Assembly (NCBI RefSeq): GCF_026340095.1
Contig: NZ_JAPEPO010000001.1
Span: forward strand, 3,316,501-3,380,500
From: Streptomyces sp. NBC_01446
GTDB taxonomy: Bacteria; Actinomycetota; Actinomycetes; Streptomycetales; Streptomycetaceae
Length of the DNA: 64,000 nucleotides
Direction: 5' to 3'
In this document: piece by piece, positions 40,704 to 48,292 of the stretch
Numbering within the stretch: the stretch's first letter is position 1
Layout of the letters: each line of letters opens with the position of its first letter
Position numbers and translations under genes: made by a program
Notes under the pieces: generated by a model
The model's database searches: none
Told to the model about the DNA's origin: nothing
Seen by the model: only the letters and a program-made list of their open reading frames with translations

Positions 40704-41042
40704 ATGGCAGATTTCTCCCGCCTTCCCGGACCGAACGCAGATCTGTGGGACTGGCAGCTCCTCGCGGCCTGCCGCGGGGTGGACAGCTCGCTCTTCTTCC
40801 ATCCGGAGGGGGAGCGGGGAGCGGCGCGCAGCGCCCGCGAGAACTCGGCCAAAGAGGTCTGCATGAGGTGTCCGGTGCGCGCGGAGTGCGCTGCTCATGC
40901 GCTCCAGGTACGCGAGCCGTACGGCGTGTGGGGCGGGCTGACCGAGGACGAGCGCGAGGAGCTCATGGGCCGCGCCCGCAACCGGCTCGTCGCCGCCGCA
41001 CCCGCACCGGCGGGCGGCGCACCACCCGGGGTGAACAACTGA
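40704..41042 (+). CDS. whiD: WhiB-like sporulation protein WhiD
   Basis: 112 residues, as in known WhiD. The four iron-sulfur ligands are Cys23, Cys53, Cys56 and Cys62 (A-A-C-R-G, E-V-C-M-R-C-P, A-E-C-A-A-H), followed by the family's G-V-W-G-G turn and a basic C-terminus with an Ala/Pro tail. WhiD holds a nitric-oxide- and oxygen-sensitive [4Fe-4S] cluster and is needed for spore maturation; WhiB-like proteins act through the principal sigma factor region 4. ATG 40704 follows AAGGGG. Divergent from bldM. Confidence 0.95.
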   Translation: MADFSRLPGPNADLWDWQLLAACRGVDSSLFFHPEGERGAARSARENSAKEVCMRCPVRAECAAHALQVREPYGVWGGLTEDEREELMGRARNRLVAAAPAPAGGAPPGVNN

Positions 41043-41061
41043 AGGAACGTTTTTCCAAGGT

Positions 41062-41081
41062 GGGCACGCAGTGACGTGCCC
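41062..41081. terminator. Terminator hairpin between whiD and the LysR gene
   Basis: 7-bp stem GGGCACG/CGTGCCC with a 6-base loop between two convergent genes; a second GGGCC/GGCCC stem follows near 41093-41115, reaching into the LysR gene's 3' end. Confidence 0.6.
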
Positions 41082-41101
41082 GTGGGCCTGTGTGGGCCCG
41101 A

Positions 41102-41998
41102 TCAGCGGGCCGCGGCCCGCGCCAGGTGGTCCAGCGTGGCTGCCACGGCCGGCACCTGGGCCAGGTCGGGCAGTGTGAGGGCGACGATCTCGCGCTGCAC
41201 AGCCGGCTCCACCGTCACCGTGCGTGCACCCTTGGGGCGTACGGATTCGATGGCGAGCTCCGGCAGGACCGCCACACCGAGGCCTGCACCGACCAGGCCG
41301 ATCACCGCCGGATAGTCGTCGGTCGCGAAGTCGATGCGCGGAGTGAATCCCGCGCCCTCGCAGACCTCCACCAACTGCCGGCGACAACGCGGGCAGCCCG
41401 CGATCCAGGGCTCGTCGGCCAGCTCGCCGATGGAGACCGCGTCCGACTTGGCCAGCCGGTGCCCCTCAGGGACGAGGCCGACGAGCCGGTCGGCCAGCAG
41501 CGGACGTACGACGAGGTCGTCCCAGTCCTCCGCGGCCTGCGCCCCTTCGTAACGGAAGGCCAGGGCCACATCGCAGTCGCCCTCACGCAGCATCTCGACC
41601 GAGCGCGGCGGCTCCGCCTCCACCAGGGAGACGCGGGTGCCGGGGTGCGCGGCACGCAGGGCGGCCAGCGCCGTGGGGACGAGCGTGGAGCTGCCGCTGG
41701 GGAACGAGACGAGCCGGACACGGCCTGCGCGCAGACCCGCGATGGCGGCGACCTCTTCCTCCGCCGCGGTCAGTCCGGCCAGGATTCCCGCCGCGTGTCG
41801 CACCAGAGCTTCACCCGCCTGGGTGAGTCGCATCTCGCGGCCCGTACGGATGAGGAGCGGGGTACCCGCAGAGGATTCGAGGGCCTTCATCTGCTGGCTG
41901 ACCGCGGGCTGGGTGCAGCCGAGTTCGCGGGCGGCCGCCGAGAAGGAGCCGGTGGCGGCCACGGCGCGCAGGACACGGAGATGACGGGCCTCGATCAT
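41102..41998 (-). CDS. LysR-family transcriptional regulator
   Basis: 298 residues. N-terminal winged helix-turn-helix with the LysR signature S-F-S-A-A-A-R-E-L-G-C-T-Q-P-A-V-S-Q-Q-M (about 18-37), followed by a periplasmic-binding-protein-like effector domain (about 90-298). The target is often the divergent gene, here the MOSC protein starting 81 bases away at 42079. The effector is unknown. ATG 41998 is the natural start. Confidence 0.88.
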   Translation of the reverse strand: MIEARHLRVLRAVAATGSFSAAARELGCTQPAVSQQMKALESSAGTPLLIRTGREMRLTQAGEALVRHAAGILAGLTAAEEEVAAIAGLRAGRVRLVSFPSGSSTLVPTALAALRAAHPGTRVSLVEAEPPRSVEMLREGDCDVALAFRYEGAQAAEDWDDLVVRPLLADRLVGLVPEGHRLAKSDAVSIGELADEPWIAGCPRCRRQLVEVCEGAGFTPRIDFATDDYPAVIGLVGAGLGVAVLPELAIESVRPKGARTVTVEPAVQREIVALTLPDLAQVPAVAATLDHLARAAAR

Positions 41999-42078
41999 TC
42001 CTCAAGCATAAGGGAGCCTTGGATACAACGGGAAATATTGCGTCGACGCTTTGGCGCCGTGTCGCTTAACGTGCCGTC

Positions 42079-42771
42079 ATGAAGCTTCTGTCTCTGAATG
42101 TGGGTCGCCCCGAGGCCAGTGAGCACACCGACCAGGCCGAGGGGGTGACCGGTATCGACAAGCGGCCGGTGCCGGGCCCCGTCCGGGTGGCGGCACCCGG
42201 GCCCAAGGGGGTCGGGGCCAGCGGTCTCGAAGGCGACGCCGTGTGCGACATGCGCCATCACGGCGGCGACGACCAGGCGGTCTACGCCTTCGCCCGCGAG
42301 GACCTCGACGAGTGGCAGGGCACGCTCGGCCACGTTCTGCGCAACGGCTCGTTCGGCGAGAACCTCACCACCGAGGGTGTCGACGTGACGGGCGCGAAGA
42401 TCGGCGAGCGCTGGCGTGTCGGCCCCGACCTGGTCCTCGAGGTCGCCTCGGGCCGGATCCCCTGCCGCACGTTCCAGGGCCACCTCGGCGAGAGGGGGTG
42501 GGTCAAGCGCTTCACTGCGCGGGCCGCCCCTGGGGCGTATCTGCGGGTGATCGAGCCGGGCGCGATCCGGGCGGGCGACACGATCGAGATCGTGCACCGG
42601 CCCGACCACGAGGTGACCGTCGCCTTCCAGTTCCGGGCCGTCACGACCGACCGGGACCTGCTCCCGCGGCTGCTCGTCGCGGCGGACGCACTCGCCCCCG
42701 AGGCAGTCGAGGCGGCTCGTACGTACGTGGCGAAGTACGGGGGCGGGGACCTGGCGGGCGACGCGGCGTAG
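42079..42771 (+). CDS. MOSC-domain protein (YiiM-like)
   Basis: 230 residues. MOSC domain features: H-H-G-G-D-D-Q-A-V-Y-A-F near the start, G-S-F-G-E-N-L-T-T-E-G in the middle, and the conserved Cys in R-I-P-C-R-T-F-Q-G. The C-terminal helical part resembles the YiiM type, members of which reduce N-hydroxylated bases with a molybdenum cofactor. Its divergent LysR neighbour probably regulates it. Confidence 0.85.
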   Translation: MKLLSLNVGRPEASEHTDQAEGVTGIDKRPVPGPVRVAAPGPKGVGASGLEGDAVCDMRHHGGDDQAVYAFAREDLDEWQGTLGHVLRNGSFGENLTTEGVDVTGAKIGERWRVGPDLVLEVASGRIPCRTFQGHLGERGWVKRFTARAAPGAYLRVIEPGAIRAGDTIEIVHRPDHEVTVAFQFRAVTTDRDLLPRLLVAADALAPEAVEAARTYVAKYGGGDLAGDAA

Positions 42772-43216
42772 GGGCGGAGCGGGCCTGGGCGCGCGGCGGG
42801 GGCGCACTCGGGCGCGCGTCGCCAGCGGCCTTGCTCCGCACGGCGGTTGCGCAACTGGTCCGCGTGGACGTTGCACAACTGGTCGCGAGCGCCACGCCGG
42901 TGACGGCCAAACCGGCCCCGCGGAGAACGCGCTTGAAGCGGACATGCGTCGGGCTTCCCGCCCGACGCACCCCCACCGCATCGGGGACCACCCCCGCGAC
43001 TACCCGAACCGCCCGTGGATATAGGCAAGTTGGAGATATCGGAAAGCGACGGGGCGGCGCGTGGGTGCTTCTTCCCGGCACTCCGTACATGTCCGCTGCC
43101 GTCCGCTCTCCCACGAGGACAGTGGTGTGCCGGGGCAGTTCGTGGTCGTGGACAAGGGACAACGCGCGGGGACTCCCGAGCGTGGTCATGCCCACGGCGG
43201 TCACTAGCCTTGCCCC
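42772..43216. other. 445-bp intergenic region with direct repeats and a terminator
   Basis: No credible gene. GTTGCGCAACTGGTC (42846-42860) is repeated as GTTGCACAACTGGTC (42870-42884), 24 bp apart, each starting with a GTTGC/CAAC palindrome-like core that could be a repressor site. A 10-bp-stem hairpin lies at 42945-42969. The last 200 bases should include the promoter of the SDR gene. Confidence 0.5.
42945..42969 (+). terminator. Hairpin downstream of the MOSC gene
   Basis: Perfect 10-bp stem TGCGTCGGGC/GCCCGACGCA with a 5-base loop, well beyond the MOSC stop at 42771, ahead of the SDR gene. Confidence 0.7.
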
Positions 43217-43990
43217 ATGACTACCGCTCTGATTACGGGATCCACCTCGGGGATCGGTGCCGCGTTCGCGCGCCGGCTCGCCGCGGACGGCCACGACCTC
43301 GTCCTGGTGGCGCGTGACACCAAGCGGCTGCGGGAGCAGGCCACCGAGCTCCACGACCGGCACGGCATCGAGGCCGAGGTGCTCACGGCGGACCTCGCCA
43401 CCGACGAGGGCATCGGCGCGGTCGAGGCACGGCTGACCGACCGCAAGCGTCCGGTGGACCTGCTGATCAACAACGCGGGCTTCGGCAACAAGGGCCAGTA
43501 CCTGGAGGTCCCGCTCGCCGACGAGTTGACCATGCTGAAGGTGCACTGCGAGGCGGTCCTGCGGCTCACGTCCGCCGCGGTGGCGCCGATGCGTGAGCGC
43601 GGCAGGGGCGGCGTGGTGAACGTGGCGTCGGTCGCGGCGTTCGTGCCGCGCGGGACGTACGGCGCGTCGAAGGCATGGGTCGTGCAGTTCACGCAGGGCG
43701 CGGCGCGGGACCTGGCCGGCAGCGGTGTGCGGCTGATGGCGCTCTGCCCGGGCTTCGTCCGTACGGAGTTCCACGAGCGGGCCGACATGGGCACCGACAA
43801 CATCCCCAAGTGGATGTGGCTCGACGCCGACAAGCTGGTGGCAGCGGCGCTCGCCGATCTGGCGCGCGGCAAGTCGCTGTCGATCCCGGATCCGCGGTAC
43901 AAGACGCTGATGGGCGTCGTGAAGCTGGCGCCTCGCGGGCTGCTCGGCGGCGTCACGGCGAAGACGGGGCGCAAGTACGGGCCGCAGTAA
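43217..43990 (+). CDS. Short-chain dehydrogenase/reductase
   Basis: 257 residues of the classical SDR fold: NAD(P)-binding T-G-S-T-S-G-I-G at residues 7-14, the structural N-N-A-G, and the active-site Ser, Tyr and Lys in V-A-S-V-A-A-F and Y-G-A-S-K. The Arg in A-R-D-T suggests NADP preference. The C-terminal basic ~60 residues are of the type seen in family members annotated as DltE-like or YqjQ-like. Substrate not determinable. Confidence 0.85.
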   Translation: MTTALITGSTSGIGAAFARRLAADGHDLVLVARDTKRLREQATELHDRHGIEAEVLTADLATDEGIGAVEARLTDRKRPVDLLINNAGFGNKGQYLEVPLADELTMLKVHCEAVLRLTSAAVAPMRERGRGGVVNVASVAAFVPRGTYGASKAWVVQFTQGAARDLAGSGVRLMALCPGFVRTEFHERADMGTDNIPKWMWLDADKLVAAALADLARGKSLSIPDPRYKTLMGVVKLAPRGLLGGVTAKTGRKYGPQ

Positions 43991-44000
43991 GGCGCGGCGA

Positions 44001-44092
44001 GTCCGGGTCCAGGTCCAGGTCCGGGTCCGGGACCAAGGCCGGGTCCGGCGGGACCTCGGCCCCGCCAGGGCCCGCTCCCGCTCCCGCTCCCG
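44001..44092. repeat. Two hexanucleotide microsatellites
   Basis: Five GTCCRG units at 44001-44030 directly after the SDR gene, and three GCTCCC units (44074-44092) further on. Slippage-prone simple repeats between the SDR stop and the next gene. Confidence 0.85.
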
Positions 44093-44163
44093 CCGGGTCG
44101 TTACACGGCGGTGGGAGGATGGAGCTGTCCGGACCGCACGCAGGGGGGCCGGAGGGTGGCGTC

Positions 44164-44871
44164 ATGACGTTCGTGCAACTGATCGACTGCAAGACCAGCC
44201 GATTCGACGAGATGAACCAGCTCATGGACACATGGGCGGAGCGGACCAAGGGGAAGCGGACCGCGACGCACAGCGTCGTCGCCAAGGACCGGTCCGACGC
44301 CTCGCACTTCATCGAGATCGTGGAGTTCCCGTCGTACGAGGAGGCGATGCGGAACTCGAACCTTCCGGAGACCGACACGATCTTCCGGGAGATGGTCGCC
44401 CTCTGCGACGAGATGCCCACCTTCACCGACCTCGAGGTGGTGCGGGACGAGCAGTTGTACGCGGGCAACGCGCGCCGGTTCTTCGAGACGGTCGCCACCG
44501 AGGGTGAACTGCCGCCGCTCAACGACCTGCTCGCGGAGGACTACCACGACCACGACCCCGGCAACGTGACGGACACCATCGGGCTCGACGCGATGCGGCG
44601 CCAGATCGAGATGTACCGCGCCGGGTTCGACATCGACTTCACCATCGACGACCAGATCACCGAAGGCGACCGCGTGTGCACGCGGTGGACCTTCAAGGGC
44701 GACCACAACGGTGACTTCATGGGGGTTCCGGCGACGGGCATCCAGGTCACGATGACCGGCGCGACCATCTTCCGGTTCCAGGAGGACGGGAAGATCGTCG
44801 AGGGCTGGTGGCACGAGGACCGGCTGGGGCTGATGGCCCAGCTCGGCGCACTCGATCAGCTCGAGTCCTGA
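44164..44871 (+). CDS. Two-domain protein: dimeric alpha/beta-barrel plus SnoaL-like ester-cyclase domain
   Basis: 235 residues. Residues 1-95 form an antibiotic-biosynthesis-monooxygenase-like ferredoxin fold (M-T-F-V-Q-L-I-D-C-K, F-I-E-I-V-E-F-P-S-Y-E-E-A). Residues ~100-235 form an NTF2/SnoaL-type domain typical of ester cyclases: N-D-L-L-A-E-D-Y-H-D-H-D-P, G-D-R-V-C-T-R-W-T-F-K-G-D-H-N-G-D-F-M-G and G-W-W-H-E-D-R-L-G. SnoaL-like proteins with such motifs act on small polyketide-like or carboxylic substrates. The fusion is uncommon. ATG 44164 has GGAGGGTGG upstream. No polyketide genes are nearby. Confidence 0.75.
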   Translation: MTFVQLIDCKTSRFDEMNQLMDTWAERTKGKRTATHSVVAKDRSDASHFIEIVEFPSYEEAMRNSNLPETDTIFREMVALCDEMPTFTDLEVVRDEQLYAGNARRFFETVATEGELPPLNDLLAEDYHDHDPGNVTDTIGLDAMRRQIEMYRAGFDIDFTIDDQITEGDRVCTRWTFKGDHNGDFMGVPATGIQVTMTGATIFRFQEDGKIVEGWWHEDRLGLMAQLGALDQLES

Positions 44872-44904
44872 CCGCTCGGGCCCGGACCCGGCGCCGCACA
44901 CGCC

Positions 44905-44941
44905 GAGGCCCGGCCCCGCGAAGAACGCGGAACCGGGCCTC
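44905..44941. terminator. Terminator between the SnoaL-like gene and groEL1
   Basis: Long stem (GAGGCCCGG with CCGCG, two mismatched bases between them, and the complement) around AAGAA, followed by TCGTACG. Confidence 0.7.
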
Positions 44942-44971
44942 GTACGAACAGACGCCAGTCGGACTGGCCCT

Positions 44972-45019
44972 GCACCAGTTACTCAGCGCACCAGTGGCTC
45001 AGTGCACTAGTGGGAGTGA
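44972..45019. repeat. Three 16-bp tandem units across the groEL1 stop codon
   Basis: GCACCAGTTACTCAGC (44972-44987), GCACCAGTGGCTCAGT (44988-45003) and GCACTAGTGGGAGTGA (45004-45019). The third contains the groEL1 stop codon (CTA, 45007-45009 on the plus strand). Confidence 0.85.
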
Positions 45020-46632
45020 CCGTGCCCGTGGCCGCCGGCCTCGGACTCCTCCTCCGCCGGCTTCTCGACGACCAGGGTCTCGGTCGTGAGCAGCAGCGAA
45101 GCGATGGACGCGGCGTTCTCCAGGGCGGAGCGGGTGACCTTGACCGGGTCGATGACGCCGGCCTTGACCAGGTCGCCGTACTCGCCGGTCGCGGCGTTGA
45201 AGCCCTGGCCCTTGTCGAGCTCGGCGACCTTCGAGGTGATGACGTAGCCCTCGAGGCCGGCGTTCTCGGCGATCCAGCGCAGCGGCTCGACGGCGGCGCG
45301 GCGCACGACCGCGACACCGGTGGCCTCGTCACCGGTCTTGTCGAGGTTGCCCTCGAGGATCTTGACGGCGTGCACCAGAGCGGAGCCACCACCGGAGACG
45401 ATGCCCTCCTCGACCGCGGCGCGGGTCGCGGAGATGGCGTCCTCCAGACGGTGCTTCTTCTCCTTGAGCTCCACCTCGGTGGCGGCGCCGACCTTGATCA
45501 CGCACACGCCGCCGGCGAGCTTCGCGAGGCGCTCCTGGAGCTTCTCGCGGTCCCAGTCGGAGTCCGTGTTCTCGATCTCGGCCTTGATCTGGTTGACGCG
45601 GCCCTCGACGTCGCCCTTGATGCCGCCACCGTCGACGATCGTGGTGTCGTCCTTGGTGATGGTCACGCGGCGGGCGGTGCCGAGCACGTCCAGACCGGCC
45701 TGGTCGAGCTTGAGGCCGACCTCCTCGGCGATGACGGTGGCACCGGTGAGGGTGGCCATGTCGCCGAGCATCGCCTTGCGGCGGTCACCGAAGCCGGGCG
45801 CCTTGACGGCGACGGCGTTGAACGTGCCGCGGATCTTGTTGACGACCAGGGTCGACAGGGCCTCGCCCTCGACGTCCTCGGCGATGATCAGGAGCGGCTT
45901 GGAGCCACCGGCCTGGATGACCTTCTCAAGCAGCGGCAGCATGTCCTGGATGGAGGAGATCTTGCCCTGGTTGATCAGGATGTACGGGTCCTCGAGCACG
46001 GCCTCCATGCGCTCCTGGTCCGTCACGAAGTACGGAGACAGGTAGCCCTTGTCGAACGCCATGCCCTCGGTGAAGTCCAGCTCCAGACCGAAGGTGTTGG
46101 ACTCCTCGACGGTGATGACACCGTCCTTGCCGACCTTGTCCATCGCCTCGGCGATGAGCTCGCCGACCTGCGAGTCCTGGGCGGACAGACCGGCGACGGC
46201 GGCGATGTCGGCCTTGTCCTCGATCGGGCGGGCGGTCGCGAGGAGCTCCTCGGACACGGCCTTGACCGCGGCGTCGATGCCCTTCTTCAGGGCGGCCGGG
46301 GAGGCGCCCGCGGCGACGTTGCGCAGGCCTTCCTTGACCAGGGCCTGGGCGAGCACGGTGGCGGTGGTGGTGCCGTCACCCGCGATGTCGTTGGTCTTGG
46401 TCGCCACCTCCTTCACCAGCTGGGCGCCGAGGTTCTCGTACGGGTCGTCGAGCTCGACCTCGCGGGCGATCGTGACACCGTCGTTGGTGATGGTGGGAGC
46501 GCCGAACTTCTTGTCGATGACGACGTTGCGGCCCTTGGGGCCGATCGTCACCTTGACCGTGTCGGCAAGCTTGTTGACGCCGCGCTCGAGGGCGCGACGG
46601 GCGTCCTCGTCGAACTTCAGGATCTTCGCCAT
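45007..46632 (-). CDS. groEL1: Chaperonin GroEL1
   Basis: 541 residues. The opening M-A-K-I-L-K-F-D-E-D-A-R-R-A-L-E, the ATPase motif G-D-G-T-T-T-A-T-V-L and the remaining equatorial domain are typical. The tail is G-G-H-G-H-G-H-S-H, a His-rich end found in the actinobacterial GroEL1 copy instead of the Gly-Gly-Met repeat of the housekeeping GroEL2. ATG 46632 is the start; groES lies 111 bases upstream on the same strand. Regulation through the CIRCE sites in front of groES is expected. Confidence 0.97.
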   Translation of the reverse strand: MAKILKFDEDARRALERGVNKLADTVKVTIGPKGRNVVIDKKFGAPTITNDGVTIAREVELDDPYENLGAQLVKEVATKTNDIAGDGTTTATVLAQALVKEGLRNVAAGASPAALKKGIDAAVKAVSEELLATARPIEDKADIAAVAGLSAQDSQVGELIAEAMDKVGKDGVITVEESNTFGLELDFTEGMAFDKGYLSPYFVTDQERMEAVLEDPYILINQGKISSIQDMLPLLEKVIQAGGSKPLLIIAEDVEGEALSTLVVNKIRGTFNAVAVKAPGFGDRRKAMLGDMATLTGATVIAEEVGLKLDQAGLDVLGTARRVTITKDDTTIVDGGGIKGDVEGRVNQIKAEIENTDSDWDREKLQERLAKLAGGVCVIKVGAATEVELKEKKHRLEDAISATRAAVEEGIVSGGGSALVHAVKILEGNLDKTGDEATGVAVVRRAAVEPLRWIAENAGLEGYVITSKVAELDKGQGFNAATGEYGDLVKAGVIDPVKVTRSALENAASIASLLLTTETLVVEKPAEEESEAGGHGHGHSH

Positions 46633-46743
46633 GGAGCTGATCAGTCCTCTCGAACGAACTGCGCCCCCGACGCCCGGCATGCTGTGACGAATCGCAGCTG
46701 AGTATCGGGGGCCAGGGGCGCAGAACTAAAACAGGTGGGTGAA

Positions 46744-47052
46744 TTACTTCTCGACGATCGCGAGCACGTCGCGAGCCGAGAGGACGAGGTACTCCTCGCC
46801 GTTGTACTTCACCTCGGTGCCGCCGTACTTGCTGTACAGCACGATGTCGCCGGTCTGCACGTCGAGCGGCAGGCGCTCACCGTTCTCGAAGCGCCCCGGG
46901 CCCACGGCGAGGACGACGCCCTCCTGGGGCTTCTCCTTCGCGGTGTCCGGGATGACCAGGCCAGAGGCGGTGGTCTGCTCGGCGTCGAGCGGCTGGACCA
47001 CAATGCGGTCCTCGAGCGGCTTGATGGCAACCTTGGAGCTGGTGGTCGTCAC
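46744..47052 (-). CDS. groES: Co-chaperonin GroES
   Basis: 102 residues with the GroES fold: K-P-L-E-D-R-I-V-V-Q-P-L at the start, the mobile-loop region T-A-S-G-L-V-I-P-D-T and the D-I-V-L-Y-S-K-Y-G-G-T-E-V-K strand. GTG 47052 is chosen for GGGGGAGG upstream; the longer frame to 47154 runs through the operator and is unlikely. It is the first gene of the groES-groEL1 operon. Confidence 0.97.
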   Translation of the reverse strand: MTTTSSKVAIKPLEDRIVVQPLDAEQTTASGLVIPDTAKEKPQEGVVLAVGPGRFENGERLPLDVQTGDIVLYSKYGGTEVKYNGEEYLVLSARDVLAIVEK

Positions 47053-47147
47053 GATCCGACCTCCCCCTTCGGAGATCACGGGGTTAACTGTCTGAGGTGG
47101 CGACCAGGTGGATCCGTCGTCGCGGGTGCCGGACCTGCCCGTCGCTA

Positions 47148-47174
47148 TTGGCACTCTCCAGTGGGGAGTGCCAG
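47148..47174 (-). promoter_or_regulatory. CIRCE element 1 (HrcA operator)
   Basis: TTGGCACTC-N9-GAGTGCCAG, one base from the perfect palindrome. It lies just downstream of the -10 of the groES promoter, near the transcript start, so HrcA would block initiation. Confidence 0.9.
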
Positions 47175-47179
47175 GGCCG

Positions 47180-47209
47180 AGACTATGACTGCGATTAGCA
47201 CTCGGTCAA
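47180..47209 (-). promoter_or_regulatory. groES promoter
   Basis: On the minus strand, -35 TTGACC (47204-47209) lies within the spacer of the second CIRCE, and -10 TAGTCT (47180-47185) follows after 18 bases. A housekeeping (HrdB-type) promoter, with both CIRCE elements placed to interfere. Confidence 0.75.
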
Positions 47210-47221
47210 GCGGAGTGCCAA
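47195..47221 (-). promoter_or_regulatory. CIRCE element 2 (HrcA operator)
   Basis: TTAGCACTC-N9-GAGTGCCAA, also close to perfect. It covers the -35 of the groES promoter. Two CIRCE elements in front of groES are typical in Streptomyces. Confidence 0.9.
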
Positions 47222-47278
47222 TTCACTGAGGGCGAGTCTTCCGCACGGCCCCTCCGCACGCCCCCTCCAGCCCGTCCG

Positions 47279-48292
47279 TCACAGGTAGTCCTCGAGCCTC
47301 CCCACCGTGAACCCCTGGGCCTGGATACGGCGCAGCAGCCGCGTCGTCGTCCCGGTGAGCGTCGTCCCGCGCGGGTCGTCGGCGTCACGGAACTGGGCCC
47401 GGACGATGTCGCCGGGACGCAGCCTGCCCCCGTCCGTGTGACGCAGGTCGTCGCTCCCCACCGAGGCGCGCCACAGGACCACGACGTCGACCCCGCAGGT
47501 GGCGGCGGCGCGCAGGGTGTTCTGGTCGTACTCGCCGAAGGGCGGGCGGAGGAGACGGGGGCGGGTGCCGAAGCGGTTCTTCAGCCGGTCCTGCTGGCCG
47601 CAGATCTCGGAGTGCTGCTCGGCGTACGGGAGCGAGGGCAGGAGGTGGTGGTTCAGGGTCTGGTTCTGCACGCCCGCGCCGAAGGTCCGCAGCCTGCCGA
47701 AGTGGTCGTGGCCGGGGCCCGCGACACCGTCCGTGAGGAAGACGCTGACGGGCAGCCGCAGGTCGCGGACCATGTCGGCGAAGCGCGGATCGCGGTCCAC
47801 CCCGTCGTCGAAGGTCAGGAAGACGACGTGGTCCTTGGTGCGGACGTGATCCACGACGGGCGGGAGCGCGTGCGGTCCCGGTCCCGCCCCGGCCACGTGG
47901 CGTGCCGGGGGTCTCGGCGCCGGGGCGAGCGGCGCGGAGAGTCCCCAGCGTCGGTAGGCGTCCGGGGCGCGGCCGCCGCGCGGAGTTGTACCGTGGCGCG
48001 CGGGGGCGTGAAGAGGTGCGAGGCGCCCCGGTCCCCCGCCCGCCCCCGCCTTCCAGGCCCCGAGCGCACCCCACGACCCACCCCCCGGACCGGCGGTCGG
48101 TGTGGCCGTCGGTGCCGCGTCGTGCGAGTGGCGGACCTTCTCGGCCGCCTTCCTGCTGAGCCGCTCGATCGGGTCCACGGACTGGGCACACCCGGTGAGC
48201 AGCGCGGGTACGAGGACACCGGCGGCCAGGGCGGCGGCGAGCAGCCGCCTGGGCCCGGTGCGCGCGGAGGCCCGTCGCGCCCGCACGGACAT
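47279..48292 (-). CDS. Polysaccharide-deacetylase-family lipoprotein with lost metal ligands
   Basis: 337 residues. Lipoprotein signal with lipobox L-L-T-G-C (Cys35), then a Pro/Ala/Gly-rich stretch (~60-150) and a NodB domain (about 155-335). The Asp pair of motif 1 is present (F-L-T-F-D-D-G), as are R-P-P-F-G-E-Y and the final L-E-D-Y-L. But the metal-binding H-x-x-x-H motif reads Q-T-L-N-H-H (His211 replaced by Gln), and the motif 5 His of the L-T-H-F segment is Gln300 (R-A-Q-F). Deacetylation of peptidoglycan or other glycans by this copy is therefore doubtful. The start ATG at 48292 shares a base with the stop of the upstream gene (TGATG), so the two are translationally coupled. Confidence 0.82.
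   Translation of the reverse strand: MSVRARRASARTGPRRLLAAALAAGVLVPALLTGCAQSVDPIERLSRKAAEKVRHSHDAAPTATPTAGPGGGSWGALGAWKAGAGGGPGRLAPLHAPARHGTTPRGGRAPDAYRRWGLSAPLAPAPRPPARHVAGAGPGPHALPPVVDHVRTKDHVVFLTFDDGVDRDPRFADMVRDLRLPVSVFLTDGVAGPGHDHFGRLRTFGAGVQNQTLNHHLLPSLPYAEQHSEICGQQDRLKNRFGTRPRLLRPPFGEYDQNTLRAAATCGVDVVVLWRASVGSDDLRHTDGGRLRPGDIVRAQFRDADDPRGTTLTGTTTRLLRRIQAQGFTVGRLEDYL

Noticed and set aside
42282..43028. Minus-strand frame with a repeated D-Q-L-x-N phrase, possible decayed gene
   Set aside because: The phrase comes from the GTTGCRCAACTGGTC DNA repeat read in antisense; composition is not protein-like.
45010..46701. 563-codon plus-strand open frame opposite groEL1
   Set aside because: Low-complexity Gly/Asp/Leu/Val composition and full overlap with groEL1 on the other strand.
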